A stretch of 64,000 bases of DNA, taken from CAYGDP01 sp964348665. GTDB taxonomy: Bacteria; Verrucomicrobiota; Verrucomicrobiia; Palsa-1439; CAYGDP01. The stretch lies in contig CAYGDP010000018.1 of assembly GCA_964348665.1 (NCBI GenBank), positions 1 through 64,000 of the forward strand, given 5' to 3'. The notes under the pieces are model-generated. The model worked only from the letters and a program-made list of their open reading frames with translations, had not been told where the DNA came from and did not search any database. Position 1 is the stretch's first letter, and the number at the start of each line of letters is the position of its first letter. Made by a program: the position numbers and the translations under genes. Shown piece after piece: positions 48,269 through 56,990 of the stretch.

Positions 48269-51200
48269 TTATTTTCCATCGCCGTCGGAGTCCACGATCA
48301 AAACCGAGGGGGTCACGGTGATGACTCCGGTGCGGAGTCCTTCCAAGATGACGGATTGAATGGCGGCGGCGGTGACATTTCCGGTGAGGTCGCCGTCGGT
48401 GGTGCGGTCGGTGCTGGCGGTGTTGATCGAGCCGATGCGACCAACGGCGGCGATAGCAACGGAGATATTGTCGCGTGCTTTGATGGCATTGATGAAAGTG
48501 TCGGAGTGGATGTTTCCACCGAACACGCCGACCGTGATCCGATTTGCTGCGGTGACGACATTAATGCCTGCGGTGGCTTGGATGGTGCCGGAGATATTTC
48601 CGAGGATGGTGCCTGTTTTGCCGGTGGTCAGAATTTTGCCAATGGTGGCGGCTGCCTCGGTGCCGTCACTATTACGGAGACCGTCGAGTCCGAACCCGGC
48701 GCTGATGAGGGCGCTGATGGATTGGCCGGTGATGCTGGAGATATTGCCTGTGGCAATGAATTGGCCGGTGACATCGCCGACGACACGGACCGAACCGATA
48801 TTGCCGTTGACCGAGACATTGAGATTGGCGGCGTTACCGCCGACGCTCAAAAGTCCGAGATTGCCGGGAGAACCGGCTGTGGTGGCGATGTTGATATTGC
48901 CGGCGGCATTGCCACCGATCCGGAGAGTACGGATGGAGCTTGAGAAATTGAGAGTGTTTTTGGATGGCAATCCGAGAGTGCCGGCTTGGAATAGGCTAAC
49001 CGCGCCACTGATGCTTCCTCCAGCCACATTTCCTTCGATGACAATGTTGTTGATGGTGGAAGTGGAGGAAGTCAAAGCGAGGTCGTCAACATTCCCTTCG
49101 ATGACAAGGTCGCCCAGCCCGGAACCAAGAATCAAGTCGTTGGCGATGTTACCGACTTCCGCGGTGCCATTGGATATCAGGCGATATTTTGTTTTGCGAG
49201 TTGTTCCGCTGAAAGTGAGCGTGGAGATGTGGTTATCTGGCGTGAACGTAACGGTCGCCTGGCCGGGGCCATGGAAGTAAAGAATATTGGTAAAGGAATT
49301 GCCATCGCTAAATACAAACCGATTATTGCTGTTGGATGTCTGAACAAGGTCGGCAAGCTGTCCGTTGCCATCCACGGCAACGGTGATAGTGGGTTGATCG
49401 GGGTCATCGGTCAGGATAAAAACGTTTGAGCGGTGGACGAGTTGATCGGAGGGAAGGAACGTGACAGCGAGAACAACATTGGCAAGCGGGGCGAGGACGA
49501 TATCATCGGCGGCGTTGTTGGCAAGATTGGTTGGCGTCAGGAAAAAAGGCGACGCGGCAGACCACGATGTAATGGTGCGCGTTTGGGTAGTTGTATTTTG
49601 AATGATCAGAAATTCGGTTTTGTTGGTGCCGACTTTCACTCCGCCAAACGACAGCCGAAAATCGTCCGAAGGAAGGACGGAATCGGTAATGATGATGCCG
49701 GCGATCTCGTTGTCGGTGATGTTGACCGTCCCGCTGCTGGATGTTGCGATTTCGTATGTGGCTCCCGTTGCGATGGAGAGCACCACGGTTTCCGTACCTT
49801 CTCCCAGCAAATCATCGATGGGAGTGATATTGATCGTGGTGGAAACAAATCCGGCTGGGATGGTGACGGGGCTGGTGACAGAACTGTAATCGGTACCGGT
49901 AATCGCGGTTCCGCCAATGGCGAGATTGACAACAAGCGCGGCTGTTGTGTCGCCGGTTCGGCTGATGACAAAACTTCCCGAATTGGTCGGCTCTGCTGCG
50001 TTGGCATCCGAGGGGAAAATGGATACCGTTGGCAGCCCGATAATGGGAGAGCTATCGACAGTCACGCGCGTGGTGTAGATGTCGAGCGGGCGTTCGAATC
50101 CGATGGGAGGATTATCTCCGGTGCTGTTTGAATTGTCAGACCAGGACGGGTAAAAAACATTGTTGAAGAAATCCAATCCGGTGTAATCACCAAACTCAAA
50201 ATCATAAAAGAACCCGGCGAGTGTGGCATTGGACGATCCGCCGCTGACGGCGACGTTGGAAAGGAAACTGGAGCCGCCATCCGTGCTCAAGGACGCAAAA
50301 AATTGCACGTCATTATTACCAGCCGCATCATTGCGCGCATCGTACCAGCTCACGGCCAAATTGCCTGTCGTTTGGTCCAGTGCCATCCGCGGCAAAAATT
50401 GGCTGTTGGTTCCGGTGTCATCGTTGACCGGAATTGGTAAACTCCAGTTTGCTCCGTCATCGTCCGAACTGATAACAAAGATATCCAAGTCGTTGCTTTC
50501 GCTTGGGCTTTCTTCGGTGTACACCATATACACACGACCGTGAAACAACCCGCCGCTTCGATCCCATACCAGCCCAGACTCCGCATCCACAGTCCGATTT
50601 GGCTGCGCAGGGATCGCGTCAAATCCACCAACGTTTGTGGTGATCATAACGATCGCAGCGCCAAATGGCTGCACACCAAGTCCATCCGGATCAAGATGAG
50701 CTTGGATCGTTGAGGGTCCTTCACCAGCAACCGGCGTCTGATACGAAATCATTACTTGCCCATTTGGCCCCACTACAATATCGCCAAAATTTCCGTTGGC
50801 AGATCCGGGCACATCTTGCGGCGTGCTAAACGAGCTGATTACACCCAGACCCGTAACCGTTGCGCCGGAGGCCGACATCAACCCATTGGTGCCTCGAAAT
50901 GAAACCCAAACTGTGTTTCCTGTCCCGCCTTGTCCCGGGCCAACAACCACCGTCGGCTGGTCCACCGACCCGGTCGCAATTGCTCCCAAGGAAGTAAAAC
51001 TCGTTCCGCCGTTCGTGCTCAATGTGACAATGATCGCGTCCGCAGCATCGCTCAAGTACGTAAAATACAAATTCCCGAAATCATCAAAAACCGCGCTCGG
51101 ATCGCAGCATCCCACCGGAAGACCGTCGCCGCCCCCCGCGATCGTCCTCCTTGACCAAGTCGTACCGCCGTCGATACTGACCGTCGCTTGCATTCCGGAT

Positions 51201-51427
51201 CCGGTATCGAGATTCGATGCTTGGAACAAATTCAGCGGATTGGTGGGGTTGATGGCAATCGAAGTCTCGGCTTGGTTGTCAGCCCGCAAACTCACGTTCA
51301 CCGGCGTTCCCACGGTTAAGGTTGCCGGCACTTGGCGCAGCTCCAATACCTCAGCGCAAAGCTCGTGGCGCGCGCGCGGTCTCTTGAAGAATGGTCGGAG
51401 TCTGTTTCGCTTCCAGCCAGAGTGCAT
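48269..51427 (-). CDS. large secreted sialidase-like/Calx-beta protein, paralogue of the giant neighbour
   Basis: 1052 residues from ATG at 51427 (GTG at 51460 also open). The Arg-rich leader RPFFKRPRARHELCAEVLELRQVP matches the leader of the downstream giant in its AE.LELR..P core. Residues about 45-455 look like a BNR/sialidase-type propeller (VSIDGGTTWSRRTIAGGG, LSTNGGTSFTSLG, SSDDDGANW, LSTDGGSSF). Then come a Calx-beta domain (about 460-560, ITPIDDLLGEGTETVVLSI), an ASH domain and the shared C-terminal module with NVTAAAIQSVILEGL, ending LIVDSDGDGK. No sialidase catalytic Arg triad could be assigned. Surface adhesion or enzyme; role unknown. Confidence 0.83.
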   Translation of the reverse strand: MHSGWKRNRLRPFFKRPRARHELCAEVLELRQVPATLTVGTPVNVSLRADNQAETSIAINPTNPLNLFQASNLDTGSGMQATVSIDGGTTWSRRTIAGGGDGLPVGCCDPSAVFDDFGNLYFTYLSDAADAIIVTLSTNGGTSFTSLGAIATGSVDQPTVVVGPGQGGTGNTVWVSFRGTNGLMSASGATVTGLGVISSFSTPQDVPGSANGNFGDIVVGPNGQVMISYQTPVAGEGPSTIQAHLDPDGLGVQPFGAAIVMITTNVGGFDAIPAQPNRTVDAESGLVWDRSGGLFHGRVYMVYTEESPSESNDLDIFVISSDDDGANWSLPIPVNDDTGTNSQFLPRMALDQTTGNLAVSWYDARNDAAGNNDVQFFASLSTDGGSSFLSNVAVSGGSSNATLAGFFYDFEFGDYTGLDFFNNVFYPSWSDNSNSTGDNPPIGFERPLDIYTTRVTVDSSPIIGLPTVSIFPSDANAAEPTNSGSFVISRTGDTTAALVVNLAIGGTAITGTDYSSVTSPVTIPAGFVSTTINITPIDDLLGEGTETVVLSIATGATYEIATSSSGTVNITDNEIAGIIITDSVLPSDDFRLSFGGVKVGTNKTEFLIIQNTTTQTRTITSWSAASPFFLTPTNLANNAADDIVLAPLANVVLAVTFLPSDQLVHRSNVFILTDDPDQPTITVAVDGNGQLADLVQTSNSNNRFVFSDGNSFTNILYFHGPGQATVTFTPDNHISTLTFSGTTRKTKYRLISNGTAEVGNIANDLILGSGLGDLVIEGNVDDLALTSSTSTINNIVIEGNVAGGSISGAVSLFQAGTLGLPSKNTLNFSSSIRTLRIGGNAAGNINIATTAGSPGNLGLLSVGGNAANLNVSVNGNIGSVRVVGDVTGQFIATGNISSITGQSISALISAGFGLDGLRNSDGTEAAATIGKILTTGKTGTILGNISGTIQATAGINVVTAANRITVGVFGGNIHSDTFINAIKARDNISVAIAAVGRIGSINTASTDRTTDGDLTGNVTAAAIQSVILEGLRTGVITVTPSVLIVDSDGDGK

Positions 51428-51544
51428 CGGCCACGAACTATACCACTCGTTTCCACACACGCAAGCGTGAAGTTTAGAAAGTTCGCTGGTGCAAAGGGAA
51501 TGGAAATTGGAGGGAAACTTTCATCGCTCGTCTCAAATCTTCAT

Positions 51545-52696
51545 TCACTTTGCAACAGCAACGGACCGCAATCGCTCGATGATGCGTGGCAACGCCTCGA
51601 TCACATAATCGACGTCCGCTTCACTCGTTTGGGTTCCCAGGCTAAACCGCACCGCCGCGCGTGCCTGGTCGTTTGGCAATCCCATCGCCCGTAGCACATG
51701 ACTCGGTTGCGCCGTCCCTACCACGCATGCCGATGCGCTCGATACCGCTATTCCTGCCAAGTCCAGCGCGATCAACAACGCCTCGCCATCGATTCCACCC
51801 TCGAAGCTGACGTTTAGGGTGTTGGGTACCCGATTCTCCGCGTGACCGTTGCGATGCACGCCGCGCACGTCTGCCGCGATGCCGCTCCAAAGTTTTTCCG
51901 TGACCGCGTGCAGCCGATTTGTTCCTTCTTCCAATTTCTCCGTCGCCAATTCCGCCGCCCGCACCATCCCAATGATACCTGCCACGTTCTCCGTCCCGCC
52001 CCGCTTCTCCATTTCTTGTGAACCTCCAATTTGCCGCGCATCGAACTCCGCACCGCTCCGTGCCACCAGCGCGCCCACCCCTTTCGGACCGTAGAATTTA
52101 TGGGCGGAAATGGAGAGCAGATCGGCATTCAATCGTAACGGCATCTTCCCAAACGCTTGCACGGCATCCGTGTGAAATAATATGTCCCGCGAGTCGCACA
52201 GTTTCCCGATTTCCGCGATCGGCTGAATCGTCCCCGTCTCGTTGTTCGCCGTCATCACGCTTACCAAGATCGTATCCGGCCGCACCGCCCGCGCCACGTC
52301 GTCCGGCGACACCAAACATTCGCGGTTCACCGGAAGATATGTCACATCAAACCCTTCCTGTTTTTGCAAATGCTTGGCCGCGTCCAGGACTGCGTGATGC
52401 TCGATGCTGCTGGTGATGATATGCCGTCCGTGTTTCATGTTAGCGTGAGCAACACCGAAAAGCGCGAGATTGTCCGCTTCCGTGCCGCCAGCGGTGAAGA
52501 TGATTTCGTTTGCGCGCGCTCCGAGCAATCCCGCCAATCGCGCGCGCGCGTCGTCCACAGCCGCCCGCGCGTGACGACCGAGAGCATGAATGCTGGATGG
52601 ATTGCCGTATTGCTCGCGCAGCCAGGGCAGCATCGCGTCCAACACGGTCGGATGCAGCGGGGTCGTGGCGTTGTGATCGAGGTAAATGCTTCGCAT
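51545..52696 (-). CDS. cysteine desulfurase (NifS/IscS family)
   Basis: 383 residues. Class V aminotransferase fold: YLDHNATTPLHPTVLDAM at the start, IIFTAGGTEADNLAL, SSIEHHAVLDAAK, TDAVQAFGKMPL, and the PLP lysine in LSISAHKFYGPKGVGAL. The catalytic Cys lies in SSASACVVGTAQPSHVL, a loop longer than in SufS, so it is IscS/NifS-like (group I). It takes sulfur from cysteine for Fe-S clusters or tRNA thiolation. No IscU or IscR is next to it; instead cysE is directly upstream, pairing cysteine supply with use. Confidence 0.93.
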   Translation of the reverse strand: MRSIYLDHNATTPLHPTVLDAMLPWLREQYGNPSSIHALGRHARAAVDDARARLAGLLGARANEIIFTAGGTEADNLALFGVAHANMKHGRHIITSSIEHHAVLDAAKHLQKQEGFDVTYLPVNRECLVSPDDVARAVRPDTILVSVMTANNETGTIQPIAEIGKLCDSRDILFHTDAVQAFGKMPLRLNADLLSISAHKFYGPKGVGALVARSGAEFDARQIGGSQEMEKRGGTENVAGIIGMVRAAELATEKLEEGTNRLHAVTEKLWSGIAADVRGVHRNGHAENRVPNTLNVSFEGGIDGEALLIALDLAGIAVSSASACVVGTAQPSHVLRAMGLPNDQARAAVRFSLGTQTSEADVDYVIEALPRIIERLRSVAVAK

Positions 52697-52702
52697 TGAG
52701 AT

Positions 52703-52778
52703 CGTTGAATGGTTGAAAGGTTAGATCGTTGAACCGAGCGCAATCTATTTAACGTTTTAACTATTCAACGATTCAACG
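52703..52778. repeat. octamer-built hairpin, copy 3 (between cysE and the cysteine desulfurase gene)
   Basis: The left arm (52703-52733) and right arm (52748-52778), 31 nt each, match as inverted copies at 25 of 31 positions. The units are CGTTGAAT, GGTTGAAA, GGTTAGAT and CGTTGAA on the left, and their complements on the right, with a 14-nt loop. It fills nearly the whole 99-bp gap, as copy 2 does between livG and livF. Confidence 0.78.
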
Positions 52779-52795
52779 CCATTCCACTTGCGCCG

Positions 52796-53503
52796 TCAAG
52801 CGCGATATCCGCGCTCCTTCGCCTCTTCCGCTTTCCGATACTCCTCCATGACGCGCGTCAGATGCGCTTTGATATGCTGCTCGATTTCGTTCTCCGCCAG
52901 CGCCAGCCGCTCGGCCAGCGGGTCGGGTATGTCCGCATGGTCGAGATCAATGCCGCTCCGGCGTTGACCGTCCCGTCGCACGATCACCGCCGGTACACCT
53001 ACCACCGTGCAATTGTCCGGCACATCCTTGAGCACGACACTGCCCGCGCCGACTTTGCAATTGTTGCCGATACGGATTGCGCCGAGGATTTTCGCGCCGC
53101 AACCAATCACCACGTTGTCGCCAATGGTAGGATGGCGTTTGCCACGGTCTTTGCCGGTGCCACCCAGCGTGACGCCCTGAAAAATCGTCACGTTCTCGCC
53201 GACTTCGGTTGTCTCGCCAATTACCACACCGGTGCCGTGATCAATGAAAAATCCGTTGCCGATCGTCGCGCCCGGATGAATCTCCACGCCCGTCAAAAAC
53301 CGCGTGAATTGGGAAATCAGCCTTGGGAAAAGCGGGAGCCGGAGCCGCGTGTGGAGCCAGTGGCAAAACCGATGCGATAGAAGCGCGTGGAACCCGGCGT
53401 AGCTCAAGACCACTTCCAGCCCGCCAAGCGTCTCGCGCGCCGCCGGATCGCGCTCCAGCACCGCCCGAAAATCATCCCGAATTGTTTTGAATGGATTCGC
53501 CAT
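52796..53503 (-). CDS. cysE: serine O-acetyltransferase
   Basis: 235 residues. A helical N-terminus is followed by hexapeptide beta-helix coils: EIHPGATIGNGFFIDHGTGV with the catalytic Asp-His pair, VIGETTEVGENVTIFQGVTLGG, and GKRHPTIGDNVVIGCGAKILG. A coiled C-terminus ends in AEEAKERGYRA, shorter than the E. coli enzyme (273 residues) and without its typical inhibitory tail. It makes O-acetylserine for cysteine synthesis. It lies upstream of the cysteine desulfurase on the same strand. Confidence 0.95.
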   Translation of the reverse strand: MANPFKTIRDDFRAVLERDPAARETLGGLEVVLSYAGFHALLSHRFCHWLHTRLRLPLFPRLISQFTRFLTGVEIHPGATIGNGFFIDHGTGVVIGETTEVGENVTIFQGVTLGGTGKDRGKRHPTIGDNVVIGCGAKILGAIRIGNNCKVGAGSVVLKDVPDNCTVVGVPAVIVRRDGQRRSGIDLDHADIPDPLAERLALAENEIEQHIKAHLTRVMEEYRKAEEAKERGYRA

Positions 53504-53618
53504 AGCAAAAGCGTCGTAAAACTACCCCATGCCGCGCAGATTGCAAGGGGGGTAAATATCATTGCCGCAAGAAAGGGGAAACTTTGGCTTTTGGACGGCA
53601 ACCCATTACAATGATGCG

Positions 53619-54164
53619 ATGGTTGATCTGGACGAACAAACTTTGCGACGGTGCCGGCGCGGCGACCCAACGGCGCTCGGTTCTCTTTACGACGCGTATC
53701 GTCAGCCCGTTTTTTACCTCGCGCGCCGGATGGTCGGGGAACGGGACGCGGAAGACGTCACGCAGGAAGCGTTCATCGCGGTGTTCAAAGCCGTGCCACG
53801 GTTTCGCGGTCGATCGAAACTCTCGACGTGGGTGATGGCCGTGGCGACAAAGGTTTGTTTGATGCACTTGCGCAAACGCGGACGCAAGGAAGGACGAACC
53901 GACTCGCTCGAAGATACCGCCGTCGAGCCTGTCACGACGCTGTCACCCGCGCAGGAAGTCAGCGGTAAAGAGTTTTGGGAGAGGTTGTCGGCGGCGATTG
54001 ACGACTTGCCCGAAGTGCAGCGCGCGGCGATCACGCTGCGGAGTTTCGAGGAAATGAGCTACGAGGAAATCGCACGGTCGCTCGACGCCGACATCGAACA
54101 AGTCCGGGCGACTCTGTTCCGCGCGCGGCAACGGTTGATTCGCGAATTGAGGGACGAAAAATGA
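53619..54164 (+). CDS. ECF RNA polymerase sigma factor
   Basis: 181 residues from ATG at 53619 (MVDLDEQTLRRCRRGDPTAL). Region 2 reads YRQPVFYLARRMVGERDAEDVTQEAF and FKAVPRFRGRSKLSTWVMAVATKV (split here), with the RNA-polymerase-binding DAEDVTQEAF. Region 4 is LPEVQRAAITLRSFEEMSYEEIA and IEQVRATLFRARQRLIREL, a DNA-binding HTH. Four bases overlap the following zinc-finger anti-sigma gene, a standard sigma/anti-sigma pair. A TonB-dependent receptor follows, so the pair may control outer-membrane uptake. Confidence 0.93.
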   Translation: MVDLDEQTLRRCRRGDPTALGSLYDAYRQPVFYLARRMVGERDAEDVTQEAFIAVFKAVPRFRGRSKLSTWVMAVATKVCLMHLRKRGRKEGRTDSLEDTAVEPVTTLSPAQEVSGKEFWERLSAAIDDLPEVQRAAITLRSFEEMSYEEIARSLDADIEQVRATLFRARQRLIRELRDEK

Positions 54165-54826
54165 GCAACGCGACCGAATCTCATTACACGGCGGCGGAAT
54201 GGTCGGCCTATGCGGACGGCGAGCTTCCCGCCCAGAAGCGTGATGAAATGCGTTCGCACCTGGCTGGCTGCGCGGACTGCGCGGCTTTGGAGCGTGGTTT
54301 CGAGGCGGTTAAACGCGGCGCGGAAGAATTAGCGCGCCAATCACCACCGCCTTCCGCTTCGGTGCGCACGCGATTGATGTCCATTGGCCTGTCTGTTTTG
54401 GCGCGGGAACAGGGAAAGCGACGGTTGTGGGGCTTGATCATGCTGATCGCAACGGCGGCCGTCCTGGGGACAATCATTTGGTTTTATTCTCCCGCAAAAA
54501 ATCCAGCCGCGCTCGGTCTGGCGGTAAAACGCGTTGCGGTGCAGCAGTTTTTCATCTATCCGCCGGCCATTGAGTATGAAGTGACAATCCGCAATCAGAG
54601 TCAAAAACCGTTGGTGATTACCGATGTCGTGACCAGTGATCCCTTTGGCGAAGTTCAACGCGTGATTTCGCCGCCGTTGACCGTTGCGGTGGGGCAAACG
54701 GTTGACCGTGTCTTTGGCCGGCCGGTGGACAGGGATTCGACGCTGAAACCGGGGCGCTATCGGATTTGGCTGGTCACATCGCAGGGAAATCTCGCGGCGG
54801 AAACAATAATTGAATCCCAGAAGTAA
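54161..54826 (+). CDS. zinc-finger transmembrane anti-sigma factor
   Basis: 221 residues. The N-terminal anti-sigma zinc finger shows HLAGCADC (H-x3-C-x2-C). One membrane helix (LIMLIATAAVLGTIIWFY, about 87-105) leads to a periplasmic beta-rich domain (EYEVTIRNQSQKPLVITDVV) that might sense an envelope signal. It should hold the ECF sigma at the membrane until released. It overlaps the sigma gene by 4 bp and lies 43 bp before a TonB-dependent receptor. The outer domain does not resemble FecR, so direct receptor-to-anti-sigma signalling is uncertain. Confidence 0.88.
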   Translation: MSNATESHYTAAEWSAYADGELPAQKRDEMRSHLAGCADCAALERGFEAVKRGAEELARQSPPPSASVRTRLMSIGLSVLAREQGKRRLWGLIMLIATAAVLGTIIWFYSPAKNPAALGLAVKRVAVQQFFIYPPAIEYEVTIRNQSQKPLVITDVVTSDPFGEVQRVISPPLTVAVGQTVDRVFGRPVDRDSTLKPGRYRIWLVTSQGNLAAETIIESQK

Positions 54827-54869
54827 CTTTTTCTTCTCGAGCGCAACGAATCACGCAAAGGAGAGTTTC

Positions 54870-56978
54870 ATGTTTCGATTGGTTGCGTCGTTGTTTTTAA
54901 TCGCGTTCGTTGTCGCCGACTGGCCCGCCAAAGCCGATGAGCCGGTGCGATTGCCGGAAATGGTAATCACCGGCACGCGCCAGGAAGAACCGGCGCTGAC
55001 CGTGCCGGCGCTGGTGGACGTGCTCAACGAACGGGATCTGCAGTATCGCCGCCTCTCGCGAACGGTGCCGGAAGCGCTCGAAGAAGTGCCGGGCGTGATG
55101 GTGCAAAAGACCAGTCACGGCCAAGGGTCGCCCTATCTGCGGGGGTTCACCGGGTTTCGCACGCTGTTTATGATTGACGGGATTCGGCTCAATAATTCCA
55201 CGTTTCGCGAAGGACCAAACCAATACTGGAATACGGTTGACCCCTTTACGATTCGCCAACTGGAAGTGGTCAAAGGACCGTCTTCCGTTTTGTTCGGCAG
55301 CGATGCCATCGGCGGCACCGTCAACGCCCTCACGCGCAGTCGGGAAGAATTTGTCGCGCCGTTCGATTGGGATCGGCGCGTCCATTACCGCTACAGCAGC
55401 GCCGAGCAATCGCACGTCTCGCGTTTCGAATTGAGCGCAAACGCGGGTAAAACGTTCGGCGTGTTGATTGGTGGGACGATAAAGGATTTTGGAAACGTCA
55501 TCGGCGGCGAGAAAGTCGGTGAACAACCAAAGACCGGTTACCGCGAGCTGGACGGCGACCTAAAATTGGAATTTCATCCCGCGGAACACACGAGGATAGT
55601 GCTGGCGCATCAGCAGGTTGACCAGGACAACGCTTGGCGGACGCATCGCACGGTTTTCGCGTCGGGTTGGCACGGAACGTCGGTCGGCACAGACAAAAAA
55701 CTGGTTTTCGATCAGGACCGCACTCTCACGTATCTGCAAGTCGAGCGAGAGAAAATCGGCGGCTGGTTGGATGGGGTGAAGTTGAGCCTTTCGTGGCAAC
55801 AGCAGGAGGAACAGGAATTTCGGCGGCGCAGCAATGACAAAACTAACCTCCAAGGGTTCGAGGTTGGCACGGCAGGCATCGGCGTTCAGTTCCAAAGCCC
55901 CAGTTCCGTGGGACGCTGGACGTATGGCGTGGATTATTATCACGACGAAGTGGATTCGTTCCGCCGCGATTTTGCGGCCAACGGATCGCTGGAAGCAACG
56001 CGCATTCAAGGCCCGGTTGCCGATGATGCGTCTTATGATTTGCTCGGCGTGTTTGTGCAAAACGAAATTCCCGCGCACGACCGGCTCGACCTGATCCTCG
56101 GCGCGCGTTTCACACACGCCGCGGCAGATGCCAACCGCGTCGAGGACCCCGTCACAAAAGCGCCAATCGCCCTGTCCGATTCGTGGGATGCCCTGGTGGG
56201 CAGCGCGCGCGCAATGTGGCACGTGGACGAAAAAGATCACTGGAAGATTTTCGCGGGTGTTTCACAGGGATTTCGAGCGCCTAACCTCTCCGACCTCACC
56301 CGGCTGGACGTCGCCCGTAGCGGCGAATTGGAAGTGCCGTCGCCGGGGCTTGAGCCGGAATATTTCCTGACAAGCGAGATCGGTTTCAAAACGCAACACG
56401 ACAATTTCACAGCGCAGGCGGCGTATTTTTTCACCGACATCAACGATATGATCATCCGCGTGCCGCAAGATGATCCCATCACTCCGGAAACCGACGTAGT
56501 GAAACGCAATGCGGGTGACGGTTACGTTCACGGCATCGAACTGGGGGCTAGCTGGCGGTTTCATCCGCAACTGACCGCATTCGGCAACTTTGCGTGGGTG
56601 AATGGCCGGGTGACGCAATTTCCCACGTCCGCATCCGTCAAGAAAGATGAGCCGCTCGACAAGATGATGCCTCCGACGGCGCATCTCGGTCTGCGATGGG
56701 ATCATCCGACCAAGAAATACTGGGCGGAAACCATCCTGACCATGGCCGATGACCAGGAACATTTGTCGTCCGGCGATCAGCGTGATACCCAGCGGATCCC
56801 GCCCGGTGGCACGCCCGGTTATGCAGTGGCCAGCGTCCGCGGCGGAGCGCAACTCGGGAAACATTTCACATTGACGACTGCCCTCGAAAATCTCACGAAT
56901 AAAGACTACCGCGTCCACGGTTCGGGATTGAACGAGCCCGGAATCAACTTTGTGATCGCCGTGGACGGGCGTTTTTAG
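54870..56978 (+). CDS. TonB-dependent outer-membrane receptor
   Basis: 702 residues from ATG at 54870, preceded by AAAGGAG. The signal peptide is FRLVASLFLIAFVVADWPAKA. The TonB box is around EMVITGTRQEE. The plug domain has VPEALEEVPGVMVQ, SPYLRGFTGFRTLFMIDGIRLNN (residues 88-110) and LEVVKGPSSVLFGSDAIGGTVN (about 131-152). The 22-strand barrel ends in ALENLTNKDYRVHGSG and a final Phe. It takes up siderophores, cobalamin or glycans using TonB energy; no signalling extension for FecR-type control is seen. It probably belongs to the ECF-controlled operon. Confidence 0.93.
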   Translation: MFRLVASLFLIAFVVADWPAKADEPVRLPEMVITGTRQEEPALTVPALVDVLNERDLQYRRLSRTVPEALEEVPGVMVQKTSHGQGSPYLRGFTGFRTLFMIDGIRLNNSTFREGPNQYWNTVDPFTIRQLEVVKGPSSVLFGSDAIGGTVNALTRSREEFVAPFDWDRRVHYRYSSAEQSHVSRFELSANAGKTFGVLIGGTIKDFGNVIGGEKVGEQPKTGYRELDGDLKLEFHPAEHTRIVLAHQQVDQDNAWRTHRTVFASGWHGTSVGTDKKLVFDQDRTLTYLQVEREKIGGWLDGVKLSLSWQQQEEQEFRRRSNDKTNLQGFEVGTAGIGVQFQSPSSVGRWTYGVDYYHDEVDSFRRDFAANGSLEATRIQGPVADDASYDLLGVFVQNEIPAHDRLDLILGARFTHAAADANRVEDPVTKAPIALSDSWDALVGSARAMWHVDEKDHWKIFAGVSQGFRAPNLSDLTRLDVARSGELEVPSPGLEPEYFLTSEIGFKTQHDNFTAQAAYFFTDINDMIIRVPQDDPITPETDVVKRNAGDGYVHGIELGASWRFHPQLTAFGNFAWVNGRVTQFPTSASVKKDEPLDKMMPPTAHLGLRWDHPTKKYWAETILTMADDQEHLSSGDQRDTQRIPPGGTPGYAVASVRGGAQLGKHFTLTTALENLTNKDYRVHGSGLNEPGINFVIAVDGRF

Positions 56979-56990
56979 TAAATTGCGCTG

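Noticed and set aside
47228..48943. 571-codon open frame on the plus strand opposite the two giant genes
   Set aside because: It is antisense to clearly coding sequence with metzincin and C-terminal module motifs, and its own translation is Gly/Asp/Val-rich without any recognisable motif.
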